DNA from: Parvibaculum sp963975745
Lineage (GTDB): Bacteria; Pseudomonadota; Alphaproteobacteria; Parvibaculales; Parvibaculaceae
DNA length: 64,000 nt
NCBI RefSeq assembly: GCF_963975745.1
Contig: NZ_CAXBIB010000014.1
Span: 1-64,000 of the forward strand
Direction of reading: 5' to 3'
This document shows, piece after piece, positions 25,637 through 33,778 of the stretch; position 1 is the first letter of the stretch, and each line of letters starts with the position of its first letter. The position numbers were made by a program, and so were the translations under genes. Below the pieces are notes generated by a model. That model saw nothing but the letters and a program-made list of their open reading frames with translations. It was not told the origin of the DNA and made no database searches.

Positions 25637-26713
25637 ATGACGAAACGCATTCTGCTGGCCGGCGGCTATGGCGTGGTGGGGGCGCAGACGGCGCGCCTGA
25701 TGCGCCGGCACCACCCCGATGTCGAGATATTGATCGGCGGACGGCGCGCGGCGGAAGCCGAAAGGCTGGCGCGCGAACTCGGCAATGCACGCGGCGTGAC
25801 GCTCGACGCGACGGCCGCGGCGCCGCTGGACGGGATCGAGGGCATCGATGCGGTCGGCGTTTTTGTTCACGAGACGGACGATCGCCTGCTGCGCGCCGCG
25901 ATTGCGCGCGGCATCGGCTATATGGACATGACGCGCGGCTGGGAGGCGATGACGCGCGGCCTGGCGACGGCGGCGCTGTTCGACTTGCGCGCGCCGGTGC
26001 TGTTCAGCTCGCACTGGATGGCCGGCGGGCCGGCGCTGATTGCGCGGGGGCTGACGCAGGGGCTCGACAGCGTGGAGCGCATCGACATCTCGATCCTTTA
26101 TTATACCGGCGATAAAATGGGCCCGGATTCGGCCAGCGCCGGCGACGGCATGACGCAAGCGTTCGTTGCGCGCGTAGGCGGGGAATGGCGCCGCGTGGCG
26201 CCGCTGAGCGGCGAGAAGACGGTGCGCTTTCCCTCCGGCGCGGCTCGCCCCGTCTACCGGATGAACATGGGCGATGTGGTGACGCCGGCGCTGGCGAGCG
26301 GCGCGGCGGAGGTGGGCGTGCGGCTCGGCCTCGACAAGGGCAACGCGCTCGGCACGATGCGGCGGCTGATCCGGCTCGGGATATGGGGCATACTGATGAA
26401 ACTGCCCGGCATGAGCGCCATCGCCGCGACCAAGCCCGGACCGGGCGCGGCACACGAGATCGTCATCGAGGTTGCGGGGCTGAAGGACGGACGGCGCGTG
26501 CAGCGGCGCGCGGCGCTGGCCGATCCGCAGGGCCAGTCGCATCTGACCGCGGTGGGCGCGCTTTATGCGCTGGAACGCGTGGCCGGGCTCGGGCCGGCGC
26601 CGCTCGGCCCCGGCGCGGCGCTGCCGGAGCGCGGCTTCAGCGCGGCGGGACTGGCGCGGCTCGAGGCGCTGCTGGCTTCCGAGGGCGTGGCGCTGACGCG
26701 GGCGGAGGCCTGA
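25637..26713 (+). CDS. Saccharopine-dehydrogenase-like NAD(P)-binding protein
   Basis: A 358-residue protein with an N-terminal Rossmann motif MTKRILLAGGYGVVGAQTARL and a following ILIGGRRAAEAERLA typical of saccharopine-dehydrogenase-like reductases. The middle contains VFVHETDDRLLRAAIARGIGYMDMTRG. The start at 25637 has AGGGAG upstream; an in-frame ATG at 25589 lies inside the operator and is rejected. Some relatives act as trans-acting enoyl reductases or lysine-pathway enzymes; the substrate is unknown here. Expression is probably repressed by the divergent TetR gene. Confidence 0.8.
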   Translation: MTKRILLAGGYGVVGAQTARLMRRHHPDVEILIGGRRAAEAERLARELGNARGVTLDATAAAPLDGIEGIDAVGVFVHETDDRLLRAAIARGIGYMDMTRGWEAMTRGLATAALFDLRAPVLFSSHWMAGGPALIARGLTQGLDSVERIDISILYYTGDKMGPDSASAGDGMTQAFVARVGGEWRRVAPLSGEKTVRFPSGAARPVYRMNMGDVVTPALASGAAEVGVRLGLDKGNALGTMRRLIRLGIWGILMKLPGMSAIAATKPGPGAAHEIVIEVAGLKDGRRVQRRAALADPQGQSHLTAVGALYALERVAGLGPAPLGPGAALPERGFSAAGLARLEALLASEGVALTRAEA

Positions 26714-26800
26714 AATCGCCCGATTGTCAGGCGGGATGCTTTGTTCTACCTTGCGCGCGCCCGACCCGGCCCCGCACCGGCGACCGCCCTGGCGGTCATG

Positions 26801-26877
<77 letters not shown>

Positions 26878-26937
26878 CCCCCCTGCCCCGCGACCTGGCC
26901 CCCGACCTGCCCCCGCTCTGTCCCCGCCCGGGGGAGC

Positions 26938-26997
26938 GGTTTATCCCCGGGTTTATCGCCGGGTTTATCGCCGGGGGTTGCCCCGGGTTTATCCCCG
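26938..26997. repeat. 12-bp tandem repeat (minisatellite), five units
   Basis: Five head-to-tail copies of GGTTTATCSCCG, the fourth degenerate (GGGGTTGCCCCG). Two further related units lie at about 27128-27150. It sits in the 430-bp non-coding stretch 26878-27307 downstream of tRNA-Arg. On the minus strand it would read as GDKP repeats, but that frame runs through the tRNA and is not a gene. Confidence 0.8.
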
Positions 26998-27057
26998 GGC
27001 CCGGCCCCCGGGGACAAGTGCCGATCCGACAGCATTGTGACAGCGCAGACCCCCCCT

Positions 27058-27090
27058 CTGTCACGCAACTGTCACAAAACTGTCACAAAA
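27058..27090. promoter_or_regulatory. Triple Pho-box-like array without an obvious target gene
   Basis: CTGTCAC occurs three times at exact 11-bp intervals (27058, 27069, 27080), with 4-nt spacers GCAA and AAAA. This is the arrangement of PhoB sites and matches the site upstream of the porin at 42005. The nearest same-strand gene starts 218 bp downstream. The rest of the stretch 27091-27290 shows no gene. Confidence 0.6.
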
Positions 27091-27290
27091 GCCCCGGAAA
27101 TCGCTCCGTATGCGGAGCATTGGCCGGGTTATCCCCGGGTTTGTCCCCGGGGGGCGGCGCGGCGGCAGCGGGCGCCGGCAAAGGACAGGGGGGCCTCGTG
27201 AAATCCCGCGATCCACAGCGCGGCGCGCGGCCGGCCGGCAGACCACAGGCTGAAGCGGCGATTTCCGGGACTCGACTCCGGCGCGCTGTT

Positions 27291-27305
27291 GTTCCTATTT
27301 TGTTC
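27291..27305 (+). promoter_or_regulatory. LexA-type SOS box (GTTC-N7-GTTC)
   Basis: GTTC at 27291-27294 and GTTC at 27302-27305 are separated by exactly seven bases, CTATTTT. GTTC-N7-GTTC is the direct-repeat SOS box of alphaproteobacteria. It ends two bases before the start codon of the small zinc-ribbon gene. Confidence 0.55.
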
Positions 27306-27307
27306 GC

Positions 27308-27547
27308 ATGGTCAGACACTGGAAAGGCGAGATCAGGACGCTCAGGGACGCGGTGTGCGCCCGGCGGCTGCTTTGGGGCCTCTGCCGCCATTGCGGCCAT
27401 GCCGCGCGGCTGGACCCGCGCAGCCTGGCTTTCCGTTATGGCGCGCTCGACCTGGCGACGGTGGGCGCGCGGCTGCGCTGCCGGCGCTGCACGCAACAGC
27501 GGGCGGCGATCGTCGTCAACGATCAGGAATGGGCGGATATGAGATGA
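27308..27547 (+). CDS. Small zinc-ribbon-like protein, possibly SOS-regulated
   Basis: A 79-residue basic protein with two CxxC pairs: LCRHCGHAA (about residues 25-33) and RCRRCTQQ (about residues 57-64), spaced as in a zinc ribbon. There are no membrane segments. No ribosome-binding site is seen; a LexA-like box ends two bases before the ATG, so the mRNA might be leaderless or the start might be misplaced. I do not recognise the family. A role as a small DNA-damage-induced DNA- or protein-binding factor is inference from the promoter only. Confidence 0.6.
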   Translation: MVRHWKGEIRTLRDAVCARRLLWGLCRHCGHAARLDPRSLAFRYGALDLATVGARLRCRRCTQQRAAIVVNDQEWADMR

Positions 27548-27576
27548 GGGGGGAAACGATCGATAATACCCAATCC

Positions 27577-27677
27577 GGGGTGGATCAACCCCATTACAGG
27601 TATGTTATTGATATAACATCATCATACCTGCATTCCTTGAATATCCCCAAAATGGGGTCTATCATGCCCAATATGGG
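27577..27677. promoter_or_regulatory. Cluster of palindromes upstream of the nucleotidyltransferase
   Basis: Four inverted repeats in about 100 bp: GGGGT..ACCCC near 27577-27593; a nested pair at 27597-27630 with outer arms CAGGTATG/CATACCTG and inner ATGTTAT-TGAT-ATAACAT; CCCC-AAAAT-GGGG at 27645-27657; CCCA-ATA-TGGG at 27667-27677. The region is AT-richer than its surroundings and looks like an autoregulatory operator set. Confidence 0.5.
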
Positions 27678-28278
27678 TAATGCACTGAAAAAGATGACGA
27701 TATCGGACGCGCTGTTTTCCAGCACGCGGCAGCGCGTTCTCGGCCTGCTCTTCGGCAATCCGGACCGCAGCTTCTACACAACCGAGATCGTCCGACGCGT
27801 GCGATCGGGAACGGGAGCGGTGGAACGCGAATTGTCGCGCTTTCAGCGCAGCGGGCTCTTGTCGGTTTCGAAGATCGGCAACCAGAAACATTATCGCGCC
27901 AATCCGGATTCGCCGGTCTTCGCCGAGCTGTGCGGTCTGGTGCTGAAGACATTCGGCCTGGCCGAACCGCTGCGCGCGGCGCTGGCGCCCCATGCGAAAA
28001 AGATCGACGCCGCTTTCGTCTATGGCTCGGTCGCCAGCCGGACCGACACGGCGCAGAGCGACATCGACGTGATGGTGATCGGCGACGATCTGAGCTACGC
28101 CGATCTCTATGCCGCCTTCCAGCAGGCCGAGGCCGTTCTCGGCCGCAAGGTCAACCCGACCTTCCTTTCGCCCGGCGACTGGACGCGCAAGCTTGGCGCG
28201 AAGGACTCGTTCGTGGACAAGATCCGTACACTGCCGAAGATATTCCTCCATGGCACGGAGGCGCAGCTTGATGGCTAG
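27664..28278 (+). CDS. MNT-type nucleotidyltransferase with N-terminal winged helix
   Basis: About 204 residues. The N-terminal half is a winged helix (SSTRQRVLGLLFGNPDRSFYTTEI and AVERELSRFQRSGLLSV). The C-terminal half is a minimal nucleotidyltransferase with VYGSVASRTDTAQSDIDVMV, the GS-x10-DxD catalytic signature. Such proteins are usually encoded just before a HEPN-like partner, and MNT enzymes of this type can inactivate HEPN toxins by adding nucleotides (family knowledge). The start is ambiguous: 27664 has GGGGT upstream, and ATGs at 27652, 27673 and 27694 are alternatives. The partner frame begins inside its last codons but is truncated. Confidence 0.82.
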   Translation: MPNMGNALKKMTISDALFSSTRQRVLGLLFGNPDRSFYTTEIVRRVRSGTGAVERELSRFQRSGLLSVSKIGNQKHYRANPDSPVFAELCGLVLKTFGLAEPLRAALAPHAKKIDAAFVYGSVASRTDTAQSDIDVMVIGDDLSYADLYAAFQQAEAVLGRKVNPTFLSPGDWTRKLGAKDSFVDKIRTLPKIFLHGTEAQLDG

Positions 28279-28381
28279 GCCGGAACTCGAGAACCTTGTC
28301 GAATATGAAGGCCACGCCGAGGTGGACGCGCGGCTTCTGGGCGAATTGATCGACTCAGCTCGCCGAACGTCTTTTGACTAG
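28271..28381 (+). pseudogene. Truncated HEPN-like partner of the nucleotidyltransferase
   Basis: The ATG at 28271 overlaps the nucleotidyltransferase stop, as in intact HEPN/MNT pairs. The 36 residues begin MARPELENLVEYEG, like the N-terminus of the usual partner (MARPELENLV...), then stop at 28381 after a divergent tail. A complete partner would be much longer. Sequence composition changes to AT-richer at this point, so the gene was probably cut by insertion or deletion at the boundary of the following island. Confidence 0.6.
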
Positions 28382-28459
28382 GCGAACGTTAGAACTTGGT
28401 CTATACATCAAGAACACAACAAGAACAATGATCGGCACAATGTCGCTGAGAGCTTGGGA

Positions 28460-28858
28460 ATGAAGGCCGTTAGCTACATTGCCGTCTTCGTCGGCGGAGT
28501 TGTGGTTTGCTATCTGCTGTTCTCCTTTGGAGTGATCGACCGGGTGGATGGCATCCTTGGCGGTCAAGAAAGCCCCGATTTCGGCTTGCCGACCTATCTT
28601 AGCTTTCTAAGTGTAATGCTAACTGCTGTGACGACAGTGCTCGGCGCACTGGCGATCGGCATTGGCGTAGTCGCCGCTTACACTTTCCGCGAGATGCGCG
28701 CAGACGCGCAGAAAGCTGTCGTGGAGAAGATTGAAGAAGCACTCTCGGAAGATGCAATCAATAGCCGGATTGATGAGATCGCGTTCGGTCGCAAGCAAAT
28801 GCCGACTGTTGCCGAGCTAGAAGAGGGTTTTGACTCAGAAGATAATGGTAATCGATAG
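28460..28858 (+). CDS. Two-helix membrane protein, first gene of the ImmA/Beta-protein cassette
   Basis: A 132-residue protein with transmembrane segments at about residues 4-24 and 47-71 and an acidic cytoplasmic tail (EKIEEALSEDAINSRIDEIAF...VAELEEGFDSEDNG). I do not recognise the family. The ATG at 28460 is preferred over a TTG at 28454. Only 8 bp separate it from the ImmA/IrrE gene, whose ribosome-binding site GGAGGA overlaps this stop. It is visibly AT-richer than the flanking genome, as expected for acquired DNA. The tight spacing suggests it anchors or senses for the downstream peptidase (inference). Confidence 0.75.
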   Translation: MKAVSYIAVFVGGVVVCYLLFSFGVIDRVDGILGGQESPDFGLPTYLSFLSVMLTAVTTVLGALAIGIGVVAAYTFREMRADAQKAVVEKIEEALSEDAINSRIDEIAFGRKQMPTVAELEEGFDSEDNGNR

Positions 28859-28866
28859 GAGGAAGT

Positions 28867-29379
28867 ATGGCCTCGAAAGAGCTTGCACGTGTGACACCTC
28901 AGCAACGAGAAATCCTTGATAGGTATCTGTCGGAATGCCCGGTAAAGCTGGGTCAGCTGGCCAAAGAACTTGGCGTCGCCGTCAAGGTTTCAAGCCTCGG
29001 CACAGGTATATCAGGCCAAATCTCCCGCGAGGGAAATCAGTACGTGGTCAGAGTAAATAGAAACGAAGCGCGCGAGAGACAGCGCTTCACAATTGGACAC
29101 GAGCTGGCACATTATCTGCTTCACCGGCATATAGTTGACAACTCACCGGACGGCATCAAGGACACAGTCCTCTATCGATCCGGCGCTCCTGCAAGCATCG
29201 AATACGAAGCCAATCGGTTGGCAGCAGATATAGTCATGCCAATGGAGCTAGTTGAGCAGGAGCTATCGCGTCGCTTTGGCGGAGTCGTGACCGAGGGGAC
29301 CATCGAGAGCCTAGCCGCTTGCTTTGGGGTATCCAAAGCCGCAATGGAAATCAGGCTCTCCGCATTTGCAGAAGCATAG
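28867..29379 (+). CDS. ImmA/IrrE-family zinc metallopeptidase
   Basis: A 170-residue protein with the gluzincin motif GHELAHYLLH (H78, E79, H82) and a downstream EYEANRLAADIVMP segment carrying the probable third zinc ligand (E112 or E114). A short helical C-terminal domain (TIESLAACFGVSKAAMEIRL) resembles the region following the peptidase in this family. ImmA cleaves the ICEBs1 repressor and IrrE controls radiation response; stand-alone members often act in toxin-antitoxin, phage or defence modules. GGAGGA precedes the ATG. No DNA-binding antitoxin is adjacent; the flanking genes are a membrane protein and a Beta-family protein. Confidence 0.9.
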   Translation: MASKELARVTPQQREILDRYLSECPVKLGQLAKELGVAVKVSSLGTGISGQISREGNQYVVRVNRNEARERQRFTIGHELAHYLLHRHIVDNSPDGIKDTVLYRSGAPASIEYEANRLAADIVMPMELVEQELSRRFGGVVTEGTIESLAACFGVSKAAMEIRLSAFAEA

Positions 29380-29388
29380 AGAGTCCGG

Positions 29389-30465
29389 ATGGTCCTTGAA
29401 AACAAGAGCTATGTGCCAACGCTGGCGATACGCGCTAGTGAAATGAATGCGCTGGAGTTCTTGCCGGGCAAGACGAAGGAACGCATGACGCCATGTATCC
29501 TTCTTGCTCCCTGGGCCAATTCTTCAACACTACAAAAAGCAGTAGACAGAGTTGAAAAGGCGTTTCGAAATCAACATTATTTTCTCGATGTCGATCGGGA
29601 TTACGAATTCACAAATCTGGAAAGCGCGCCGCAGCAAGAACTTCTGGCGCTCCTGAATCCCGCAAACGCTTTTGAAAACTGGTGTCGGTTTGTAGATGAA
29701 CATGATTGGGTTTGGCCCTGTGTTCAGACACGCGGGCAAAGTGAAAATGACATAAAAAGTCAGATTATGCGCTTCCAGAAAGCCGGTCGTGCGTATTGCA
29801 TGCGCGTGTTCATGGATCGAATTCCAAGCAATATAAGCGAAGTGGTCGCCGCCTTTGCTGCATCAGGCGCTGCCGACTATGCAATCATCCTCGAAGGTGG
29901 CTGGACACGCGACCCCCTGAGCTTGGCAGCATCGTTTGAGGGCGTCATCAGCGGCCCCCTACAGGTCATCGATGCCACTATCCCAATTATTTTGTCGTGC
30001 ACATCAATCCCACGGATGTTCACGGACTTCGATGGCGGCGTGACGCGCGTTCCATTTACCAATCGGCTGTTGATCGAACAGATCGCGCGACAAACGAACC
30101 GCGCAAGAATTATCTACGGCGATTGGGGAAGTACGCGACCCCGCGAGCCGGGCAGTTTTGCCAACCGTCCTCTGGACCGTGTGGATTACCCAACTAGCAA
30201 CAGCTGGTACATCGCGCGCAACAAAGCAGGTAATTGGGATTTCCATCGCGCTGCCAGCGCCATTGTAAATAGTCCAGATTGGGATGGTCACCTTGGAATC
30301 TGGGGCGAGGAACTTATCAGGAATACCGTAATTGCTCCCGCAATTGGTATCGATACGCCTCAAAAGAATGTCGCAGCGCGCGTGAACATTCACCTACATC
30401 GCCAAGCGTTCTTCGGAGAAGGCGATCTTGGCGGAATGAATCTTGATGAAGACTGGGAAGATTAA
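29389..30465 (+). CDS. Beta-family protein (phage T4 beta-protein-like domain)
   Basis: A 358-residue soluble protein. The N-terminus YVPTLAIRASEMNALEFLPG followed by RMTPCILLAPW matches the opening of the Beta_protein family, whose members start with a similar Y-P-L...E...AL...I-P pattern. No catalytic residues can be assigned and the biochemical role is unknown. It begins 9 bp after the ImmA/IrrE stop, in the same AT-richer block, and converges on the restriction-methyltransferase gene with a 12-bp gap. Recurrent pairing of this family with metallopeptidases or defence genes would support a joint role; from one sequence that is only a hypothesis. Confidence 0.75.
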   Translation: MVLENKSYVPTLAIRASEMNALEFLPGKTKERMTPCILLAPWANSSTLQKAVDRVEKAFRNQHYFLDVDRDYEFTNLESAPQQELLALLNPANAFENWCRFVDEHDWVWPCVQTRGQSENDIKSQIMRFQKAGRAYCMRVFMDRIPSNISEVVAAFAASGAADYAIILEGGWTRDPLSLAASFEGVISGPLQVIDATIPIILSCTSIPRMFTDFDGGVTRVPFTNRLLIEQIARQTNRARIIYGDWGSTRPREPGSFANRPLDRVDYPTSNSWYIARNKAGNWDFHRAASAIVNSPDWDGHLGIWGEELIRNTVIAPAIGIDTPQKNVAARVNIHLHRQAFFGEGDLGGMNLDEDWED

Positions 30466-30477
30466 TTTCCGCAGTGT

Positions 30478-33400
30478 TCAAACAGAAGCGCCGCCCGACA
30501 AATCCATCTCGATGGTTTTCATGATCCTGTCCGTTTCGGCGAGGATCTTGACGATCTTCTGGTAGTGCTTCACGTCATCGAAGGACAGCGCGCGGGCCTT
30601 GCGGTCCTTCAGCCATTTCTGCGCCGGCTGGTAGCCGCCAATGATGAAGTTCCATGCGACTTCCGGTACGCTGTCGAAATACTGCACGGCATTGATGTAG
30701 ACCTTGCCCTTCTCGAAGCGTGGCTTGTCCACGATGTTGTCGCCCGCGCCTTTGAAGGGATAGGGCGTCTCGCCCACGGCGTCGGCTTCCATCAGATGCA
30801 GGCGGCGCAACGCGCCGCCTTTCTCCGCCACGTCCCAGAATTCCCCTGGGCTTGTGGGCCAGGGGATGCGTGGGAAGTCCGATTTCAGAAATTCGGCGTA
30901 AGTCTCACGATAGGCGGGACAGTGCAGCACGCCGTAGATGTAGTCGAAGGTTGCAATCTCATCGGGCTCGCCATGCTTTTTGTCCTTCGCCAGACCTTTA
31001 AGCTTCTTCCACAGCTTCGGATGGAAATTCACACGTCGTGTTTGATCGAGGTCGGATTCGGACGGGTAGAGGTAGAGGGGGCAGAAGTAGCCACGCTCTT
31101 TCGACTTATTTGAGAGGAAGTTGTCGTCACCAAGCTTGCTAGAAATGAATGCGTGGGTCCAATGCTCAGAAATTGACTGGCGACACACAACCAAAGCAAG
31201 GTTCGAGGCGTCCTTCATACTCGACATAAGGCTCTCGCGGCCCCAATCCACCATATCCGGGCGGTACAGCATTGCTCTGTCGTCAAACAAACGGTAGTTG
31301 GCGATGGAGATGTCCTTATCGAACTTCCCTTGGCGTAACTGTTCTCTTGCTTGCTCTAATTTCCAACCTCGAGTATCCCCCGCAGCATACTTTCCATCCT
31401 TCCTGCTCCCGAAAAACTGTGATCGAACTTGATCGGTCGAGTGGTCCGGGTCGATGAACTCCATCAACTTCGACTCGAGAGCGCTTTGATCAAAATCGAC
31501 TACTAGATTATCTCTGGCGGTTATAATTCCAGGCGCATTGCGTGTCATCAGATCGGTGACTGCAAAGCCGTCGCGGTAGAATTCGTAGTTTTCGAAATTT
31601 TGTTCGACAAAAGCATATTGAGGAGAATTGAGACGAATCTTTGCCCAGTCAGGGTCGTCTAATCGGCAAGCCTCCAATCGGTCATATTTGCTCTGTCTGC
31701 TTCCTATGAAATCCCGACGGAATACAGTCCCAAATTCTTTCTCTGCCAAGTTTCTTCTTTTTACCGCGACGATAATAGAAACGCCCTGCTGAATATCGAA
31801 GACATTCTTATCTGCATCACCATTGGGTGAGCGCGTACTTCTTTTGGTGCTTCCATGTAGGTTCAAAACGTATATGGAATCGAATGTTTTGAGGAGATGC
31901 CAGCGCATTCCTCTGAACGTCGGGTTATCGAGATAGCCGTGATTGGTGATGAAGCCGAGAACACCTTCACCGTTTTTTTCGATCAGGTGTTCCGAGAGGC
32001 GGATGAACTTCACATAGTCGTCATGCAGCCAGTGCTTGCGTTCGCCAAAATGCTTTCCATCGACGTACTTGTAATCTTCGATCAGATTGACGATCCAATC
32101 ACCCATGTTTTGCGAAATGCCCGAGTAAGGCGGGTTGCCGATCACCACCATGATCGGCATGTCGCGCTTGATGCTGTTGGCCTGTTTCACCTCGTTAGAC
32201 AGCCATTGCGCGAAGGGCAGCGTCTGGTTCGCCGGTTCGCCTTCTTCAAGACTGTTGGTCAGATAAACGCTGAGGCGCGGCGGCGCGCCTGTCGGCTTGT
32301 AGCCGAGTTCGGTCAGCACCATGTCGAGCTTCATGTGGCACATGGCGTATGACGCCATCAGAAGCTCGAAGCCGTGCAGGCGCGGGATCAAATCCTTCTC
32401 GATGTAGGAGGACCACATCCCTTCGGCAACATCCTTCACCCTGGGCGCGATCTGCTTGACGACTTCGGCGAGGAAGGTGCCGGTGCCGACGGCCGGATCG
32501 AGAATCTGGACGCGGTGAACCTCCTTCTTGATCGTAACCGCTTTCGCCTTCTTGTCGGTCTGGCCGGTGTCCCAATCGACCGTCACCTTAGACGTGTCGG
32601 CCAGACCGTCCGGCAAGCCGAATTCCTTCTGCAACACTTCGTCAACCGCGCGAACGATGAAATTCACCACCGGCTCCGGCGTGTACCAGACGCCGCGCGC
32701 CTTGCGCTTCGTCGGGTTGTAGGCGGCGAGGAAGGTTTCGTAGAAATGCAGGAAGGGGTCGTTGCGGCCCGTCAGTTTTCCGAAGCCGCTCATCAGCTTG
32801 CCGAGGTCGCAGGCCTGAAAGACATCGGCCAGATCGTCAATGATCCATTTGATGCGGTCGTCAAGATCGGGGCCGGCGATGTAGCTGAAGAGATTGCGCA
32901 GGAAGGGATTGGACTTCGGCAGAAGTTCCAGCGCTTCCTGACGCGAGAAGGTTTCGAGCGTGGTGTCGTGCAGCCGCGCGGCGAACATGCCATAGGCGAT
33001 GGTCTCGGCATAGAGATCGGCAAAATCTTCCGGCGTAATGTCGTGGATCAACTGTTCCCTGAAGACGTTGTATTGTTCCGAGAGCGTCGACTGAAATTCC
33101 TTGTCGGCGCGCAGCACGTTGCCGAAGACGTCCTTGATCAGCGCGGCCTTGCCGGCCATCATTCCGGCAAGCACGGCGGGCGAGGTGATCGTCTGCGGCG
33201 TCTGCGCCAGAAAATCGTTGAGCAGATTTTCAAGCTCTTCGAACTTTTCGGGCTTCGGCTCGACGCCCTTGCCGAGCGTCGCGACCGAGACACGGGACAT
33301 GCGCTCGCCGTCGCGGAAGAATTCGAAATCGAGGCCGTTGGTGTAGATCAGGTTCGGCAGGCCCTTGAGGTAGCGTTCCTGCTGTTCCTTGTTGGCGCCC

Positions 33401-33642
33401 TTGAGGGCGCGCAAATCCACATCGAGGTCCTTGGCCTCGACATGGCCGATGACGATGCCCCGGCGCTCGATGATGAAATCGGGGGCGCCGCAATCGACCC
33501 GCTTCGGCTCGTTGAGCGCCATGACGGACTTGTCGAGCGAATGAAAGAGCGACTCAATGGCCGAACGGTAGGAATGTTCGGTGGCCTTGCCGCTTTTCGC
33601 GATGGCCTGAATTTTCGAGAGATAGTCGCCGATAGCGCTCAT
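30478..33642 (-). CDS. Single-chain restriction-modification enzyme (type IIG/ISP-like: nuclease + N6-adenine methyltransferase)
   Basis: A 1054-residue protein. Residues 50-70 hold PDFIIERRGIVIGHVEAKD, a PD-(D/E)XK nuclease core. The methyltransferase has motif I DPAVGTGTFL (about residue 382) and motif IV NPPY (about residue 501), typical of N6-adenine methylation. The C-terminal 400 residues should hold the target-recognition region and include the conserved end YINAVQYFDSVPEVAWNFIIGGYQPAQKWL. No helicase motifs are seen. It would methylate and cut foreign DNA with one polypeptide. The start at 33642 has AGGGG upstream. The part encoded by about 31100-31900 is AT-richer than both ends, suggesting exchange of specificity sequence. 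Confidence 0.9.
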   Translation of the reverse strand: MSAIGDYLSKIQAIAKSGKATEHSYRSAIESLFHSLDKSVMALNEPKRVDCGAPDFIIERRGIVIGHVEAKDLDVDLRALKGANKEQQERYLKGLPNLIYTNGLDFEFFRDGERMSRVSVATLGKGVEPKPEKFEELENLLNDFLAQTPQTITSPAVLAGMMAGKAALIKDVFGNVLRADKEFQSTLSEQYNVFREQLIHDITPEDFADLYAETIAYGMFAARLHDTTLETFSRQEALELLPKSNPFLRNLFSYIAGPDLDDRIKWIIDDLADVFQACDLGKLMSGFGKLTGRNDPFLHFYETFLAAYNPTKRKARGVWYTPEPVVNFIVRAVDEVLQKEFGLPDGLADTSKVTVDWDTGQTDKKAKAVTIKKEVHRVQILDPAVGTGTFLAEVVKQIAPRVKDVAEGMWSSYIEKDLIPRLHGFELLMASYAMCHMKLDMVLTELGYKPTGAPPRLSVYLTNSLEEGEPANQTLPFAQWLSNEVKQANSIKRDMPIMVVIGNPPYSGISQNMGDWIVNLIEDYKYVDGKHFGERKHWLHDDYVKFIRLSEHLIEKNGEGVLGFITNHGYLDNPTFRGMRWHLLKTFDSIYVLNLHGSTKRSTRSPNGDADKNVFDIQQGVSIIVAVKRRNLAEKEFGTVFRRDFIGSRQSKYDRLEACRLDDPDWAKIRLNSPQYAFVEQNFENYEFYRDGFAVTDLMTRNAPGIITARDNLVVDFDQSALESKLMEFIDPDHSTDQVRSQFFGSRKDGKYAAGDTRGWKLEQAREQLRQGKFDKDISIANYRLFDDRAMLYRPDMVDWGRESLMSSMKDASNLALVVCRQSISEHWTHAFISSKLGDDNFLSNKSKERGYFCPLYLYPSESDLDQTRRVNFHPKLWKKLKGLAKDKKHGEPDEIATFDYIYGVLHCPAYRETYAEFLKSDFPRIPWPTSPGEFWDVAEKGGALRRLHLMEADAVGETPYPFKGAGDNIVDKPRFEKGKVYINAVQYFDSVPEVAWNFIIGGYQPAQKWLKDRKARALSFDDVKHYQKIVKILAETDRIMKTIEMDLSGGASV

Positions 33643-33778
33643 GCCCGCCCCTGACTTCATGCTTGTCCGGCAGACTACCGGCTGGAGACGCATTGCGTAA
33701 GGGGTTGTGGCCGATCGGTGGACGGGGCACGACGCGGGCGTGAGGAATCACTTGCGGTTATGGCCGCATATCATTCAC

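Noticed and set aside
26938..27150. Possible CRISPR array
   Set aside because: Units are 12 bp and contiguous, without spacers, and no cas genes are present.
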